From assembly GCA_035764005.1 (NCBI GenBank), contig DASTZZ010000025.1:120960-184959 (forward strand): a DNA stretch of 64,000 bases, written 5' to 3'. The DNA comes from Terriglobales bacterium (lineage in GTDB: Bacteria; Acidobacteriota; Terriglobia; Terriglobales; Acidobacteriaceae). The translations under genes and the position numbers were made by a program. The notes beneath the pieces are model-generated. The model was not told the origin of the DNA and ran no database searches. It was given only the letters and a program-made list of their open reading frames with translations. Positions 8,825 to 17,302 of the stretch are shown here, one piece after another (within the stretch, counting starts at the first letter, position 1; every line of letters begins with the position of its first letter).

Positions 8825-8970
8825 TACCCCCTCCCCCTCCCCTTATCTCGCAAAATACGTCATCGAAACGACTTAAGCTCACTTGTGATCTATTTCCCCA
8901 ATTTTGTACGCAATATGTTGTATTCCAAAAATTCGAAATACCAACATCTCGTTTATTACTACTTAGTAAT
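8825..8970 (+). repeat. Dispersed intergenic repeat, copy B
   Basis: Same architecture and orientation as 2686-2834: a CCCCCTCCCCCTCCCC head, then two AT-rich half-units, GCAAAATACGTCATCGAAAC and TACGCAATATGTTGTATTCC, each resembling the other. It lies 90-240 bp upstream of the Gfo/Idh start. Confidence 0.6.
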
Positions 8971-9361
8971 CACCCCTCTGTATCCATAAAGCGCTGCGCC
9001 CAGCGAGGCCACGGGGAAATATTGACCGCTTCGTTTCCATACTCTCGTTTGGCAGTTGGTGAAGAACACAGCTCCCATTCGGACAGCTCGGACATCGCCT
9101 GCAAAGGATCGGATCTACGTCGGCGACGCCGCATTCTCTTTTTCTTTGCCTCGCCACTTTACCATAATGGAACCAGAATATCGAGACGGAATCAAAGAAA
9201 ATTATGTGGAAAGCTTTACGAAGATTCAGTCAGTTACAAGCAGCAGAACCACGGTTTTTTGTCCGCCGTTCGTGTCCCTCAAGTCATAAGCCGAGCGGCC
9301 GCGCAATTCTCGCCGTTCCCTGCCTGCATCCCAGCGCAGCTTCGCTTCTGACTCGCTTACG
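8971..9361. other. Intergenic region upstream of ftsY without a supported gene
   Basis: Short overlapping ORFs occur on both strands, but none has a ribosome-binding site, a recognisable protein pattern or a compatible neighbour. No SRP RNA (ffs) structure could be recognised by eye beside ftsY. Confidence 0.45.
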
Positions 9362-9367
9362 TATAAT
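9362..9367 (+). promoter_or_regulatory. Probable -10 box of the ftsY-rib promoter
   Basis: A perfect TATAAT lies 22 bp before the ftsY ATG, giving a leader of only about 15 nt. The sequence 17 bp upstream is a poor -35, and no clear Shine-Dalgarno precedes the ATG, so expression may rely on a short leader. Confidence 0.45.
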
Positions 9368-9388
9368 CGAATTCTTGCGGCGTTCTTC

Positions 9389-10348
9389 ATGATTCAGACT
9401 CTTTTCGGCAGCCTCGACGAGGAAAAAAACAAAAAGCCAGGCTTTCTCGATCGCATGAAAGAGGCGGTCTCGCGCACCCGCGAGAACCTCAGCGAGCGCA
9501 TCGAGGAGATCGTTGCATTTAATAAAGAGATCGACGCCAGAACGCTGGACGATCTCGAAGCTACGCTCATCGCCGCCGACCTGGGCACGGCGACAACCAG
9601 TGAAATCCTCGACGGCCTGCGCGAGCGGGCCACGCACAAAGAGATCGGCAACGTAGAAGAGTTAAAGCGTTTATTGAAGGAGCAGATCGCAGCAATCCTC
9701 AACCATTCCTCGAATGTTCCGGCGCGACAGGTTGATGGTCCGGAGGTTTTGCTCATCGTAGGTGTCAATGGAACGGGCAAAACCACGACTATCGGAAAGC
9801 TCGCGAGCTTGTTCCGCACGCAGGGCAAGACCGTTTTGATGTGCGCAGCGGACACCTTCCGAGCCGCAGCCATTGAGCAGCTCGAAGTCTGGGGTACTCG
9901 CACTGGAACTGAGGTCATCAAGACCAAACCTGGTGGTGATCCTTCTGCCGTCTTGTTCGATGGACTGAGCGCGGCAAAAGCGCGCGGCACGGATTATGTG
10001 ATCATCGATACCGCCGGACGTCTGCACACTAAGCAGAACCTGATGGCTGAACTGGAGAAAATGCGGCGGACAGCGAAGAAGGTGATTCCCGAGGCTCCTC
10101 ACGAAACTCTTCTCGTGATGGACGCAACGACAGGACAGAACGGCCTGCAGCAGGCGCGGCAATTCACACAATCGGCCGGCGTGACTGGAATTGTGCTCAC
10201 CAAGCTCGATGGCACAGCGAAGGGCGGAGTGGTGGTAGCGATATCCCGTGAGCTCGGATTGCCCGTGCGTTATGTCGGTGTGGGCGAGAAAGCCGGCGAT
10301 TTGCTCCCTTTCGATTCTCAATCATTCGTCGATTCCCTTTTTGCATAA
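9389..10348 (+). CDS. ftsY: Signal recognition particle receptor FtsY
   Basis: GTPase that receives ribosome-SRP complexes at the inner membrane and hands them to the Sec translocon. Of 319 residues, the N domain occupies about 1-115 and the G domain the rest. G1 is GVNGTGKTT (about 125-133), G2 DTFRAAA (155-161), G3 DTAGR (207-211) and G4 TKLDG (271-275); the closing GVGEKAGDLLPF is also present. The long acidic A domain of enteric FtsY is missing, as in many bacteria with short receptors. The ATG is followed by a lysine-rich amphipathic stretch that could contact lipid. ribD starts 3 nt after its stop, so they share a transcript. Confidence 0.96.
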   Translation: MIQTLFGSLDEEKNKKPGFLDRMKEAVSRTRENLSERIEEIVAFNKEIDARTLDDLEATLIAADLGTATTSEILDGLRERATHKEIGNVEELKRLLKEQIAAILNHSSNVPARQVDGPEVLLIVGVNGTGKTTTIGKLASLFRTQGKTVLMCAADTFRAAAIEQLEVWGTRTGTEVIKTKPGGDPSAVLFDGLSAAKARGTDYVIIDTAGRLHTKQNLMAELEKMRRTAKKVIPEAPHETLLVMDATTGQNGLQQARQFTQSAGVTGIVLTKLDGTAKGGVVVAISRELGLPVRYVGVGEKAGDLLPFDSQSFVDSLFA

Positions 10349-10351
10349 CTC

Positions 10352-11524
10352 ATGCCAGCGCACGATCACGAACAGTTCATGCGCCGTGCATTGGATTTGG
10401 CGCGACAGGGTATCGCTCTGGCTTCTCCTAATCCGCACGTTGGCGCCATTGTCGTCGGTGCAGCGGGCGAAATCCTAGGCGAAGGCTTTCACACCTACGA
10501 CGGTGTAAAGCACGCCGAGGTGCTCGCCATAGAGCAAGCTGGCGAGCGTGCGCGCGGTGCCACTCTGTATCTGAATCTCGAACCCTGCTCTCACACCGGA
10601 CGCACCGGACCATGTGCCGACGCTGTGGTCCGCGCCGGCATCGTGCGCGTTTATGCTGCGATGCAGGATCCCAATCCCGCCGTTTCGGGAAAGGGATTCG
10701 AGCGGCTGCGCGCTGCCGGAATCGAAGTGTACGTAGGCATGCTCGAAGCAGAAGCGCGCAAGCTGAACGAAGCGTTTGCCAAATACATCGTCCACAAGAC
10801 TCCGCTGGTCACGTTGAAGGCTGGCATGACGCTCGATGGGAAGATCGCTCCGCCGTTCACGCCGCCGGGCAGCGGAGTGGGCCTCGGCGACGCTGCCGGC
10901 GGATGGATCACCAGCGCAGAGGCCCGTGCGCATGTTCAGGAACTACGTCACGCTGCGGATGCCATCCTCGTTGGCGTGAATACAGTGATTGCCGACAATC
11001 CTTTGCTCACTGATCGCACGGGAAGGCCAAGGCGGCGTCCGTTGTTGCGCGTGGTCAGTGATTCGAAGCTGCGCCTGCCTCTGGACTCGCAGCTGGTAAG
11101 AACCGTTAAAGACGATCTGATCGTCTTCTGCTCGTTTGCTGAAGAGAGGAAGCGGCGGGAACTCGAAGATCGTGGCATTCGCGTTGAGCAAGTGAAGCTT
11201 GGCGCACTCGATGGCCGGCCCGACATCGCCGCCGTGATTCAGAAACTTGGTGAAATGGAGATCACGAGTTTGATCATCGAAGGCGGTGCGCTGGTGAATT
11301 GGACAGCTCTTGCTGCAGATGTGGTCGACAAAGTTTTTTTGTTTTACGCACCAAAAATTCTCGCCGGCACGGGCTCGGTACCGTTCGCCACCGGCCCAGG
11401 ATTTCCGCGCATCAGCGAGGCTGCGCGCGTGCATTCGATCTTGCTGCATCGATTTGGGGAGGATTTTGCTGTAGAGGGCTACATTAAGAATCCATACGAA
11501 TGCGAACAGAGCCGGAGACCGTAA
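10352..11524 (+). CDS. ribD: Bifunctional riboflavin deaminase/reductase RibD
   Basis: Catalyses two steps of riboflavin synthesis: deamination of the pyrimidine intermediate, then reduction of its ribosyl side chain with NADPH. Of 390 residues, the N-terminal cytidine-deaminase-like domain carries the zinc ligands H54, C79 and C88 with catalytic E56 (motifs HAEVLA and PCSHTGRTGPC). The C-terminal reductase domain starts near residue 150 (PLVTLKAGMTLDGKIA) and includes IIEGGALVNW near residue 310. It follows ftsY by 3 nt and is followed by a tandem repeat and then riboflavin synthase. No FMN riboswitch (RFN element) is visible upstream. Confidence 0.96.
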   Translation: MPAHDHEQFMRRALDLARQGIALASPNPHVGAIVVGAAGEILGEGFHTYDGVKHAEVLAIEQAGERARGATLYLNLEPCSHTGRTGPCADAVVRAGIVRVYAAMQDPNPAVSGKGFERLRAAGIEVYVGMLEAEARKLNEAFAKYIVHKTPLVTLKAGMTLDGKIAPPFTPPGSGVGLGDAAGGWITSAEARAHVQELRHAADAILVGVNTVIADNPLLTDRTGRPRRRPLLRVVSDSKLRLPLDSQLVRTVKDDLIVFCSFAEERKRRELEDRGIRVEQVKLGALDGRPDIAAVIQKLGEMEITSLIIEGGALVNWTALAADVVDKVFLFYAPKILAGTGSVPFATGPGFPRISEAARVHSILLHRFGEDFAVEGYIKNPYECEQSRRP

Positions 11525-11553
11525 GCGGCAGCGAGCGCCGATATTGATGAGGT

Positions 11554-11640
11554 GGACTGAGTGGACTGAGTGGACTGAGTGGATTGAGTGGATTGAGTGG
11601 ACTGAGTGGACTGAGGTGGACTGAGTGGACTGAGTGGACT
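11554..11640 (+). repeat. 9-bp tandem repeat between ribD and ribE
   Basis: Nine full copies of GGACTGAGT (two copies read GGATTGAGT), one with a single inserted base, then a partial copy. A complementary GTCCACTCAGTCCA lies at 11706-11719, so the transcript could fold back on the array about 30 nt before the riboflavin synthase start. The array is translatable in several frames but has no start signal. Confidence 0.9.
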
Positions 11641-11747
11641 ACTCGGTAGACTTTGTAGACTGAGATGAAGTAGGTTTTTGCTGGTCTGTCCATTCCGTCC
11701 ACTACGTCCACTCAGTCCAGGTTTCGTAGGACCTGATTTCTTCAACA

Positions 11748-12386
11748 ATGTTCACAGGCCTGATTCAACAAACGGGAATTATCGAGTCATTGACTAGCAG
11801 CAGCGGCACGATGCGCATCCGTGTCTCCGCTCCGAGGCTTGCCTCTAAGCTGACGGAAGGCGACAGCGTTGCCGTAAACGGGGTGTGCCTCACCGCTCTC
11901 AAAGCAACTGCCGATTCATTCGAAGCCGACCTCGCCCAGGAGACGATCGCTCGCACTTCCCTTTCACATCTCTCACCCGGTCGCATTGTCAATTTGGAAC
12001 TGCCTACTCCAGCCGGAACTCCGCTCGGCGGACACATTGTGCAAGGTCATGTAGATGGAACTGGCAAGCTTGTTTCACTTCGTCCGACTAGCAACGGCAG
12101 TAAAGATCGCTGGCTCGAAGTTGAGGTTCCTGAGTCACTCACTCGTTATATCGTCGAGAAGGGCTCGGTTACGGTCGAGGGTATCAGCCTCACCGTTGCG
12201 AAGATCTCCGACACTCGCGTCACAATCGCAATCATTCCCCATACTTATGCGGCAACGAATCTGCATACTCTCTCGTCGGGAGAGCCGGTGAATATTGAAG
12301 TCGATGTGCTGGCGCGGTATGCGGAGAAGCAGCGGGACAAAGGACAGCGTTGGACCATTGAGGAGTTGGTAGCGAGAGGGTTTTGA
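11748..12386 (+). CDS. ribE: Riboflavin synthase, alpha chain
   Basis: Dismutates two lumazine molecules into riboflavin and the pyrimidine precursor; it works as a trimer in the cytoplasm. The 212 residues hold two lumazine-binding barrels. The first begins MFTGLIQQTGIIE with VNGVCLT near residue 45 and GGHIVQGHVDGTG at about 92-104. The second contains YIVEKGSVTVEGISLTV near residues 130-146 and the closing SIIPHT-like IAIIPHTYAATNL. It lies downstream of ribD, separated by the 9-bp repeat array. The family is certain. Some organisms call this gene ribC. Confidence 0.95.
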   Translation: MFTGLIQQTGIIESLTSSSGTMRIRVSAPRLASKLTEGDSVAVNGVCLTALKATADSFEADLAQETIARTSLSHLSPGRIVNLELPTPAGTPLGGHIVQGHVDGTGKLVSLRPTSNGSKDRWLEVEVPESLTRYIVEKGSVTVEGISLTVAKISDTRVTIAIIPHTYAATNLHTLSSGEPVNIEVDVLARYAEKQRDKGQRWTIEELVARGF

Positions 12387-12469
12387 CGGAGCAGCTGGGC
12401 GCAAGGCAGTGGGCAGTCGTATGTTTCCTGACTGCGTTTCTCAATTGCTTATGGGTTTAGGTCGCACCT

Positions 12470-12523
12470 GGAGCTGGCCATCCGGCCATCTCCAGCCCAC
12501 CGCTTACCGGCGGCGGTTCTGTT
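12470..12523 (-). repeat. R-family palindromic repeat, half copy R1
   Basis: Read on the minus strand it begins AACAGAACCGCCGCCGGTAA and continues into GGAGATGGCCGGATGGCCAG, matching the first half of the complete copies at 35012, 51905 and 53308. It overlaps the end of the methyltransferase gene and supplies its last codons and stop. Confidence 0.75.
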
Positions 12524-13157
12524 TTCTGCCTGCGAGCAGGGCGAGTTCGCGCCATTTCCAGTGGCAGTCTACGTCGATGAACCCAATTTCCCGAAGCCAC
12601 TGTAGTTGGGTTTCGACATCGAGCAGCTTGTTTGAAGGATCCTCCTGCTCGGGAGCCGTGTCGATGGAGCGAAGGAATTCATGATGCAGGGCTATGGTTG
12701 GCGACGCTACATGCTCGAGGTTGCAGAAAACGCCATCGGGAGTAAGGAATTCGAATATCTCGCCATAAAGGCTCCGCTTGCGCTCGTGCGCCAGATGATG
12801 AATTGCGAAGCTGGAGATTACGCAATCGAAGCTTCCCATTTCGGGCAGCGGATTTGCGAGATCGTGGGCGATGACAGTTACATAGGTAGTTGAGCTGAAA
12901 CGCTCACGCAACGTATCCAACATGGTCGGGGAGAAATCCAGAGCCACGAATTGCGTTTGCGGTCTCGCGGCCCGCACCAGGCCAAGCAGTCTTCCTCCTC
13001 CGCTTCCGAGATCGAGAATGCGAGCGGCATTCGCAGGGACAAATTCCAACAGCGCGGCTTCGCCCTCGACGCGATGCGGAATCGTGTCGGCGCGGCGAAG
13101 ATATTCGAGCGCGTGCTCGGCCGAGGGCCAGAGGTTGACGTCGGATGAAAGACTCAT
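12504..13157 (-). CDS. Class I SAM-dependent methyltransferase
   Basis: A 217-residue cytoplasmic methyltransferase. The SAM-binding loop ILDLGSGGGRLLGL lies at about residues 47-60, with the acidic residue of motif II in FVALDFSPTMLD and motif IV in DCVISSFAIHHLAHE. The acceptor is unknown; the compact seven-strand fold and absence of extra domains suggest a small-molecule substrate. The last codons (QNRRR) and the stop lie inside repeat R1, so the C-terminus was apparently rebuilt by repeat insertion. It is transcribed divergently from recQ across a 181-bp palindromic element. Confidence 0.88.
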   Translation of the reverse strand: MSLSSDVNLWPSAEHALEYLRRADTIPHRVEGEAALLEFVPANAARILDLGSGGGRLLGLVRAARPQTQFVALDFSPTMLDTLRERFSSTTYVTVIAHDLANPLPEMGSFDCVISSFAIHHLAHERKRSLYGEIFEFLTPDGVFCNLEHVASPTIALHHEFLRSIDTAPEQEDPSNKLLDVETQLQWLREIGFIDVDCHWKWRELALLAGRKQNRRR

Positions 13158-13249
13158 TGTGGAAACATTGTCGCATGCGAGTCAGGAGAGACTGAGAGCA
13201 CAGGTTTAACTCGGATGATGCACGCTGGATTTGGAAAAAGTCTCAATCT

Positions 13250-13430
13250 CCTGTCTTCCTGAAGCGCTTTTTTTTGCACGAAGGATCTTCCGGAATGCAT
13301 AAAACGGAAATGCGCCTTCCAGCCTCTTCGGCCATGAAGCAACCGTTTTGGTAAGAGCCACGCAAGGGCATTTCAGGCGGAAGCATCGCGGGAGATCCTT
13401 CGCGCAAAAGAAGCGCTTCAGGAAGACAGG
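13250..13430. repeat. 181-bp imperfect palindrome between methyltransferase and recQ
   Basis: The left arm CCTGTCTTCCTGAAGCGCTT continues to 13291 and the right arm (13389-13430) is its near-complete reverse complement, ending CGCTTCAGGAAGACAGG. About 90% of some 42 arm positions pair. The inner part is partly self-complementary. There is no ORF inside. It is MITE- or REP-like and lies between two divergent genes. Confidence 0.8.
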
Positions 13431-13569
13431 TTTTTCCAGTGTGCTGAATTTTCCGATCCCAGACAGGGTAATAGTCCGTGAGAAATGCGTTCTGCGGCAA
13501 TCGCGCCTAAGGTTAGAATAGGCTGCGACTCACGGTCGTTCTCGTCCTGCGGTCACGCCACCTCGGCCC

Positions 13570-15474
13570 ATGAATTCTGATCAGAATGCGCTTGCGGCGC
13601 TGAAGCGGTATTGGGGATATGACTCTTTTCGTCCTCTGCAGGAGCGCATTGTCAACAGTCTGCTCTCCGGTCGCGACACCTGCGTCGTGATGCCTACGGG
13701 TGGCGGCAAATCTCTCTGCTATCAATTGCCCGCTGCCATGCTGGACGGCCGTACGGTGATCGTCATCTCTCCTCTGATCGCTCTCATGCAGGACCAGCTT
13801 GCGCAACTCACGCAGATGGGCATTCCCGCGAGCGTGCTCAACAGCGCTATGAGTATAGGAGATCAGTCCGAGATCGCGATCAAGGCGGTTCGAGGAGAGT
13901 TTCGTCTGCTGTATCTTTCGCCCGAGCGCCTCGCTCGGAGAGACACGATCGACTGGCTGAAGCAGGTTCCGGTTTCGTTCTTCGCGATTGACGAGGCACA
14001 CTGCATCTCCGAATGGGGACACGAGTTCCGTCCGGAGTACCGTCAGCTCAGCGCGCTGCGTCAGCACTTTCCCGACTGCCCGATCGCGGCATTCACGGCT
14101 AGCGCTACGCGGCAGGTGCGGCACGACATTATTCATCAGCTTCGGCTGCGCAATCCAGATAAGTACATTGCCAGTTTTCATCGTCGCAATTTGCGCTATG
14201 TGGTCAAGGAATGTGACTCATGGGCGCAGCCGGATCTGCTTCTGCGCGCACTCGGCAAATACCACGGCAGCAACGTGATTGTGTATGCGCCGACGATCAG
14301 GCGCGTGGAGGAGACCGTGGACTTCCTCGAAGCGCGCGGCATTCCGGCAATTGCTTATCACGGTCAGATGGATGCCGCAACTCGCCGAACAAACCAGGAG
14401 CGTTGGACATCCGACGAAGTTCGCGTCATCGTGGGGACGATCGCGTTCGGCCTCGGCATCAACAAAGCCGCGGTTCGCGCCGTGATTCATCTATCCCTGC
14501 CGAAATCGATCGAGCAGTACTATCAGGAAGCCGGACGCGCCGGACGCGATGGCGAACCTGCGGATTGCCTGCTGCTCTGGCAAAAGCGCGATATCGGCCT
14601 GCTGACGTACTTCATCGAGAAGATCACCGATCCTGCTGAAAAGGAACGCTCCTGGCAGCGCTATCACCAGGTCAGGCGATTCGTCGAGAGCAGCGTCTGC
14701 CGGCATCTGCAAGTGTGTTCCCATTTTGGGGAGACGCCCAAGTGGACCACGTGCGGCGCCTGCGATGTGTGCGGATCCCAGCCTGACTGGCTCGTTGTGC
14801 CAGTCGAGCAGCCGACGCGCAACCGAAAGCGAGCTATGGCATTCTCTGCAGTCGGTAACGGCGCTCCGCAATCGCTGCCTACGCCCGAGCCTCCGCTCTC
14901 CGACATCGATTACGAACTCAAAGAATACCTTCGCGAGTGGCGAAGACAGACCTCCCGCCAGCAGGGACTGGCTGCGTTCGTCGTCATGCACGACAGCACG
15001 CTCGAAGCACTCTGCCGCATTCAGCCATCCAATCTCATCGAAATGAAACGTGTTCCCGGAATGGGAGAACGCAAAATCGGATCCTATGGTGCGCAGATTC
15101 TTAAGGCCATGCAGGAGTTCCGTGCCGGTGCGCGTGCTGCCGGGAACGCTTCAGGAGTCAAGAAGACCTCCAAACCGTCAGAGGAAACCAGACGGCTGCT
15201 TGCGCAGGGACGCACGCTGCAGGAAATTGCAGAAATTCGCGGACGTCAACTTGGCAGCGTAGTCGCGCTCGTCGCCGACATGGTGGAAAGCGGAGAACTG
15301 GATTTCCAGCCGCAATGGGTCGGCAATGAGAAGGTAGAGGCCATTGAAGCAGCCTGCACCTCCGTGAGCAGTGAGAGATTGCGTCCCATTAAAGATGCGC
15401 TGCCCCCCGAGATCACATTCGATGAAATCCGGCTCGTTTTGGCCAAGCGCCGCTTCGAGCATGCGCGAGCATAG
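13570..15474 (+). CDS. recQ: RecQ-family ATP-dependent DNA helicase
   Basis: A 3'-5' DNA helicase of 634 residues acting in recombination and replication repair. Walker A is PTGGGKSLCYQLP (K47), the DEAH box is D141-E-A-H, and motif VI is QEAGRAGRDGEPADC. The zinc-binding part of the RQC region shows C383, C395, C398 and C401. An HRDC domain (about 445-525) contains KRVPGMGERKIG. The C-terminal 100 residues add a helix-turn-helix-like segment (GRTLQEIAEIRGRQLGSVV), as in the longer RecQ forms. There is no obvious partner gene. The TAG stop directly abuts an inverted repeat (15473-15571). Confidence 0.94.
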   Translation: MNSDQNALAALKRYWGYDSFRPLQERIVNSLLSGRDTCVVMPTGGGKSLCYQLPAAMLDGRTVIVISPLIALMQDQLAQLTQMGIPASVLNSAMSIGDQSEIAIKAVRGEFRLLYLSPERLARRDTIDWLKQVPVSFFAIDEAHCISEWGHEFRPEYRQLSALRQHFPDCPIAAFTASATRQVRHDIIHQLRLRNPDKYIASFHRRNLRYVVKECDSWAQPDLLLRALGKYHGSNVIVYAPTIRRVEETVDFLEARGIPAIAYHGQMDAATRRTNQERWTSDEVRVIVGTIAFGLGINKAAVRAVIHLSLPKSIEQYYQEAGRAGRDGEPADCLLLWQKRDIGLLTYFIEKITDPAEKERSWQRYHQVRRFVESSVCRHLQVCSHFGETPKWTTCGACDVCGSQPDWLVVPVEQPTRNRKRAMAFSAVGNGAPQSLPTPEPPLSDIDYELKEYLREWRRQTSRQQGLAAFVVMHDSTLEALCRIQPSNLIEMKRVPGMGERKIGSYGAQILKAMQEFRAGARAAGNASGVKKTSKPSEETRRLLAQGRTLQEIAEIRGRQLGSVVALVADMVESGELDFQPQWVGNEKVEAIEAACTSVSSERLRPIKDALPPEITFDEIRLVLAKRRFEHARA

Positions 15475-15571
15475 GATTTCACCACGGAGGACACTGAGGA
15501 CGACAGAGGGATGCTAAAGAGAAAGTAGTTTTTCCTCTGTGGTCCTCTGCGGCGCCCTGTGGTGAAATCCT
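15473..15571. repeat. H-family hairpin repeat, copy H1
   Basis: AGGATTTCACCACGGAGGAC at the left is mirrored by GTGGTGAAATCCT at the right. The same TTCACCACGGAG signature opens copies at 27607 and 54354. It begins within the recQ stop codon and faces the end of a convergent gene, so it may act as a two-way terminator. Confidence 0.75.
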
Positions 15572-15584
15572 GCAGGGTTCGGTA

Positions 15585-17102
15585 TTACAGCCCGCGCGGC
15601 ACCAGTACGAAGCTGTCAATCGCAATCGCCGCTGCTCGTCTGTCCCGTGAGGGATCGAGGCGGAAGATCAAGCGAATTTGGTTGAAGCGCACGAGATCAC
15701 AGTGCAACGGCACCTTGAATCCCTCAGTTTCGGAATGGGAAGTCATTACATTCATCAGATCTGAACTCTGCTCCAGGCGTTCTACTCCGAGTGACAGCAT
15801 AGGAATTCCCCAAGTGCGCGTGTCGGCGAGTACGAGTTCCACCGAGATCGTTTGCGGATTCTGATCGGCATCAAGCATTGCGAGTTTGATCTTGTCGATA
15901 TCGCGCGTCTCGATGGGTTCGTCTAAAGTTTGCACCGCTTCCATCTGAAGCGGCTTTCGATTCGAAGAGCGGACACCCACGTTCGCCGGGTCACCTTCTG
16001 CCCTTACCGAATCGAATGGGGGACGGACGAATGGATCTTGGAAAAACCAATAGGAGCCGGTAAATGGAATATGCAGCGGGTTCTTAAGGCCCATTGCCTT
16101 CCGATTGAAGACAAGCTGCGGAATTTGCCTGGAGCTGACCTGAGGCATCCGCTTTGGCGTGAGGATCACTCCGATGTACCCATCACTCCGAATCGGCGTC
16201 TCCTGCAAGCGAACGGCATGATTGCGCACGACAGCTCCGCCGGCTTTGCGCACGAAGAGGCTTCGCAACAGCGCCGCCAGTGAAGCGTCTCCATTCGAAG
16301 AAGCAATGAACGGCAGCAGGCCAACTAATACCATTGCCGTCGCGCAACCAGCGCTCAATGCAAGGCGCGTCCCATCGCGAGAAAGCAGTCGAGGCGAAAT
16401 GTTTGGAGTACTCCCACGCGGAAGTTGCGTTGCAAGTACGGCAGCCCCGACAACAAAGAGTACGAAGGCGATTTCGCGCTCGGCAATCCAATTCGCCAAT
16501 CCGGCTGCTTCCAATGCTGCCGTTGCGAGAATCACCAAGGCGAGCGATTTTGAGAGTCGGCTCAAGTCTTCCAGTTGAGAGAAGTTGCCGAATCCTTGTT
16601 GGCTTTGTATGGCTGCAGGACTCGGATATACCTCTTCATCCGTCACCCTTCGCAACACTGAAAATCCGGCGATCACCATAGCTGCCGCGATCAGTCCAGC
16701 CCAGGCTGAGCGTTCGAGGAGGAGGATTATTAACGGGGCGGTCCATACCGCAACGATCGTGAAGAGAACGAGATTTCGCCGAGTTCTGGAATCTCCGAGA
16801 CGTACACCCGGGCCATACCCGGCGATTGCGCCTGAGAAGGCCGCAACCAGGACAATCCCGACGTACTCGATCGCGACAATGATCGGCGGCAACCAGCGAA
16901 GCTGTTGAAGAGACGGAGGTGTGATCCAGGTCCTGAGAACAACATAGCGAAGAGGACACGCGATGAAGCCGGTCATAAAGCCGGCCAGAACAGAATACGT
17001 AAGCGCGCGGCGTGAACGGACCCAAAATGGAACTTGAGGAGGCGGTCCTACGGTGCGCAGCTCTCCTCTAGGCGCGCCGCGCGGAATGTTCAGGAAGGAC
17101 AC
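15585..17102 (-). CDS. Polytopic membrane protein of unknown function
   Basis: A 505-residue protein with about seven hydrophobic segments in the first 280 residues (for example VAIEYVGIVLVAAFSGAIAG, LVLFTIVAVWTAPLIILLL and a pair near 195-230), followed by a large soluble C-terminal region of about 200 residues, probably exposed on one side of the membrane. That region has a beta-rich look (LAMLDADQNPQTISVELVL, AIAIDSFVLVPRGL). I do not recognise the family. It stands alone, 200 bp from the glycosyltransferase pair. Topology is inferred from hydrophobicity alone. Confidence 0.72.
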   Translation of the reverse strand: MSFLNIPRGAPRGELRTVGPPPQVPFWVRSRRALTYSVLAGFMTGFIACPLRYVVLRTWITPPSLQQLRWLPPIIVAIEYVGIVLVAAFSGAIAGYGPGVRLGDSRTRRNLVLFTIVAVWTAPLIILLLERSAWAGLIAAAMVIAGFSVLRRVTDEEVYPSPAAIQSQQGFGNFSQLEDLSRLSKSLALVILATAALEAAGLANWIAEREIAFVLFVVGAAVLATQLPRGSTPNISPRLLSRDGTRLALSAGCATAMVLVGLLPFIASSNGDASLAALLRSLFVRKAGGAVVRNHAVRLQETPIRSDGYIGVILTPKRMPQVSSRQIPQLVFNRKAMGLKNPLHIPFTGSYWFFQDPFVRPPFDSVRAEGDPANVGVRSSNRKPLQMEAVQTLDEPIETRDIDKIKLAMLDADQNPQTISVELVLADTRTWGIPMLSLGVERLEQSSDLMNVMTSHSETEGFKVPLHCDLVRFNQIRLIFRLDPSRDRRAAAIAIDSFVLVPRGL

Positions 17103-17302
17103 GATGTTGGTGCATCAGCCAGGAGCTGATACGGGTTTTTGACACCTCAAGTGTAGTCCCGGTTCCCTCGCTGTATGAAAGGATTCGAACACGCCAAGCA
17201 AAAGGGATAGAGAACAGGAGAAAGGTTAGAGTGAAGAATGCCTGCTCTTATGTGACCTGTTCCCTGTTCCCTGTAACCTGCGGCCTAGAGGCTTCTAACA
17301 AA

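Noticed and set aside
10200..10352. FMN riboswitch (RFN element) before ribD
   Set aside because: ribD follows ftsY by 3 nt and I find none of the conserved RFN core pieces either there or before ribE.
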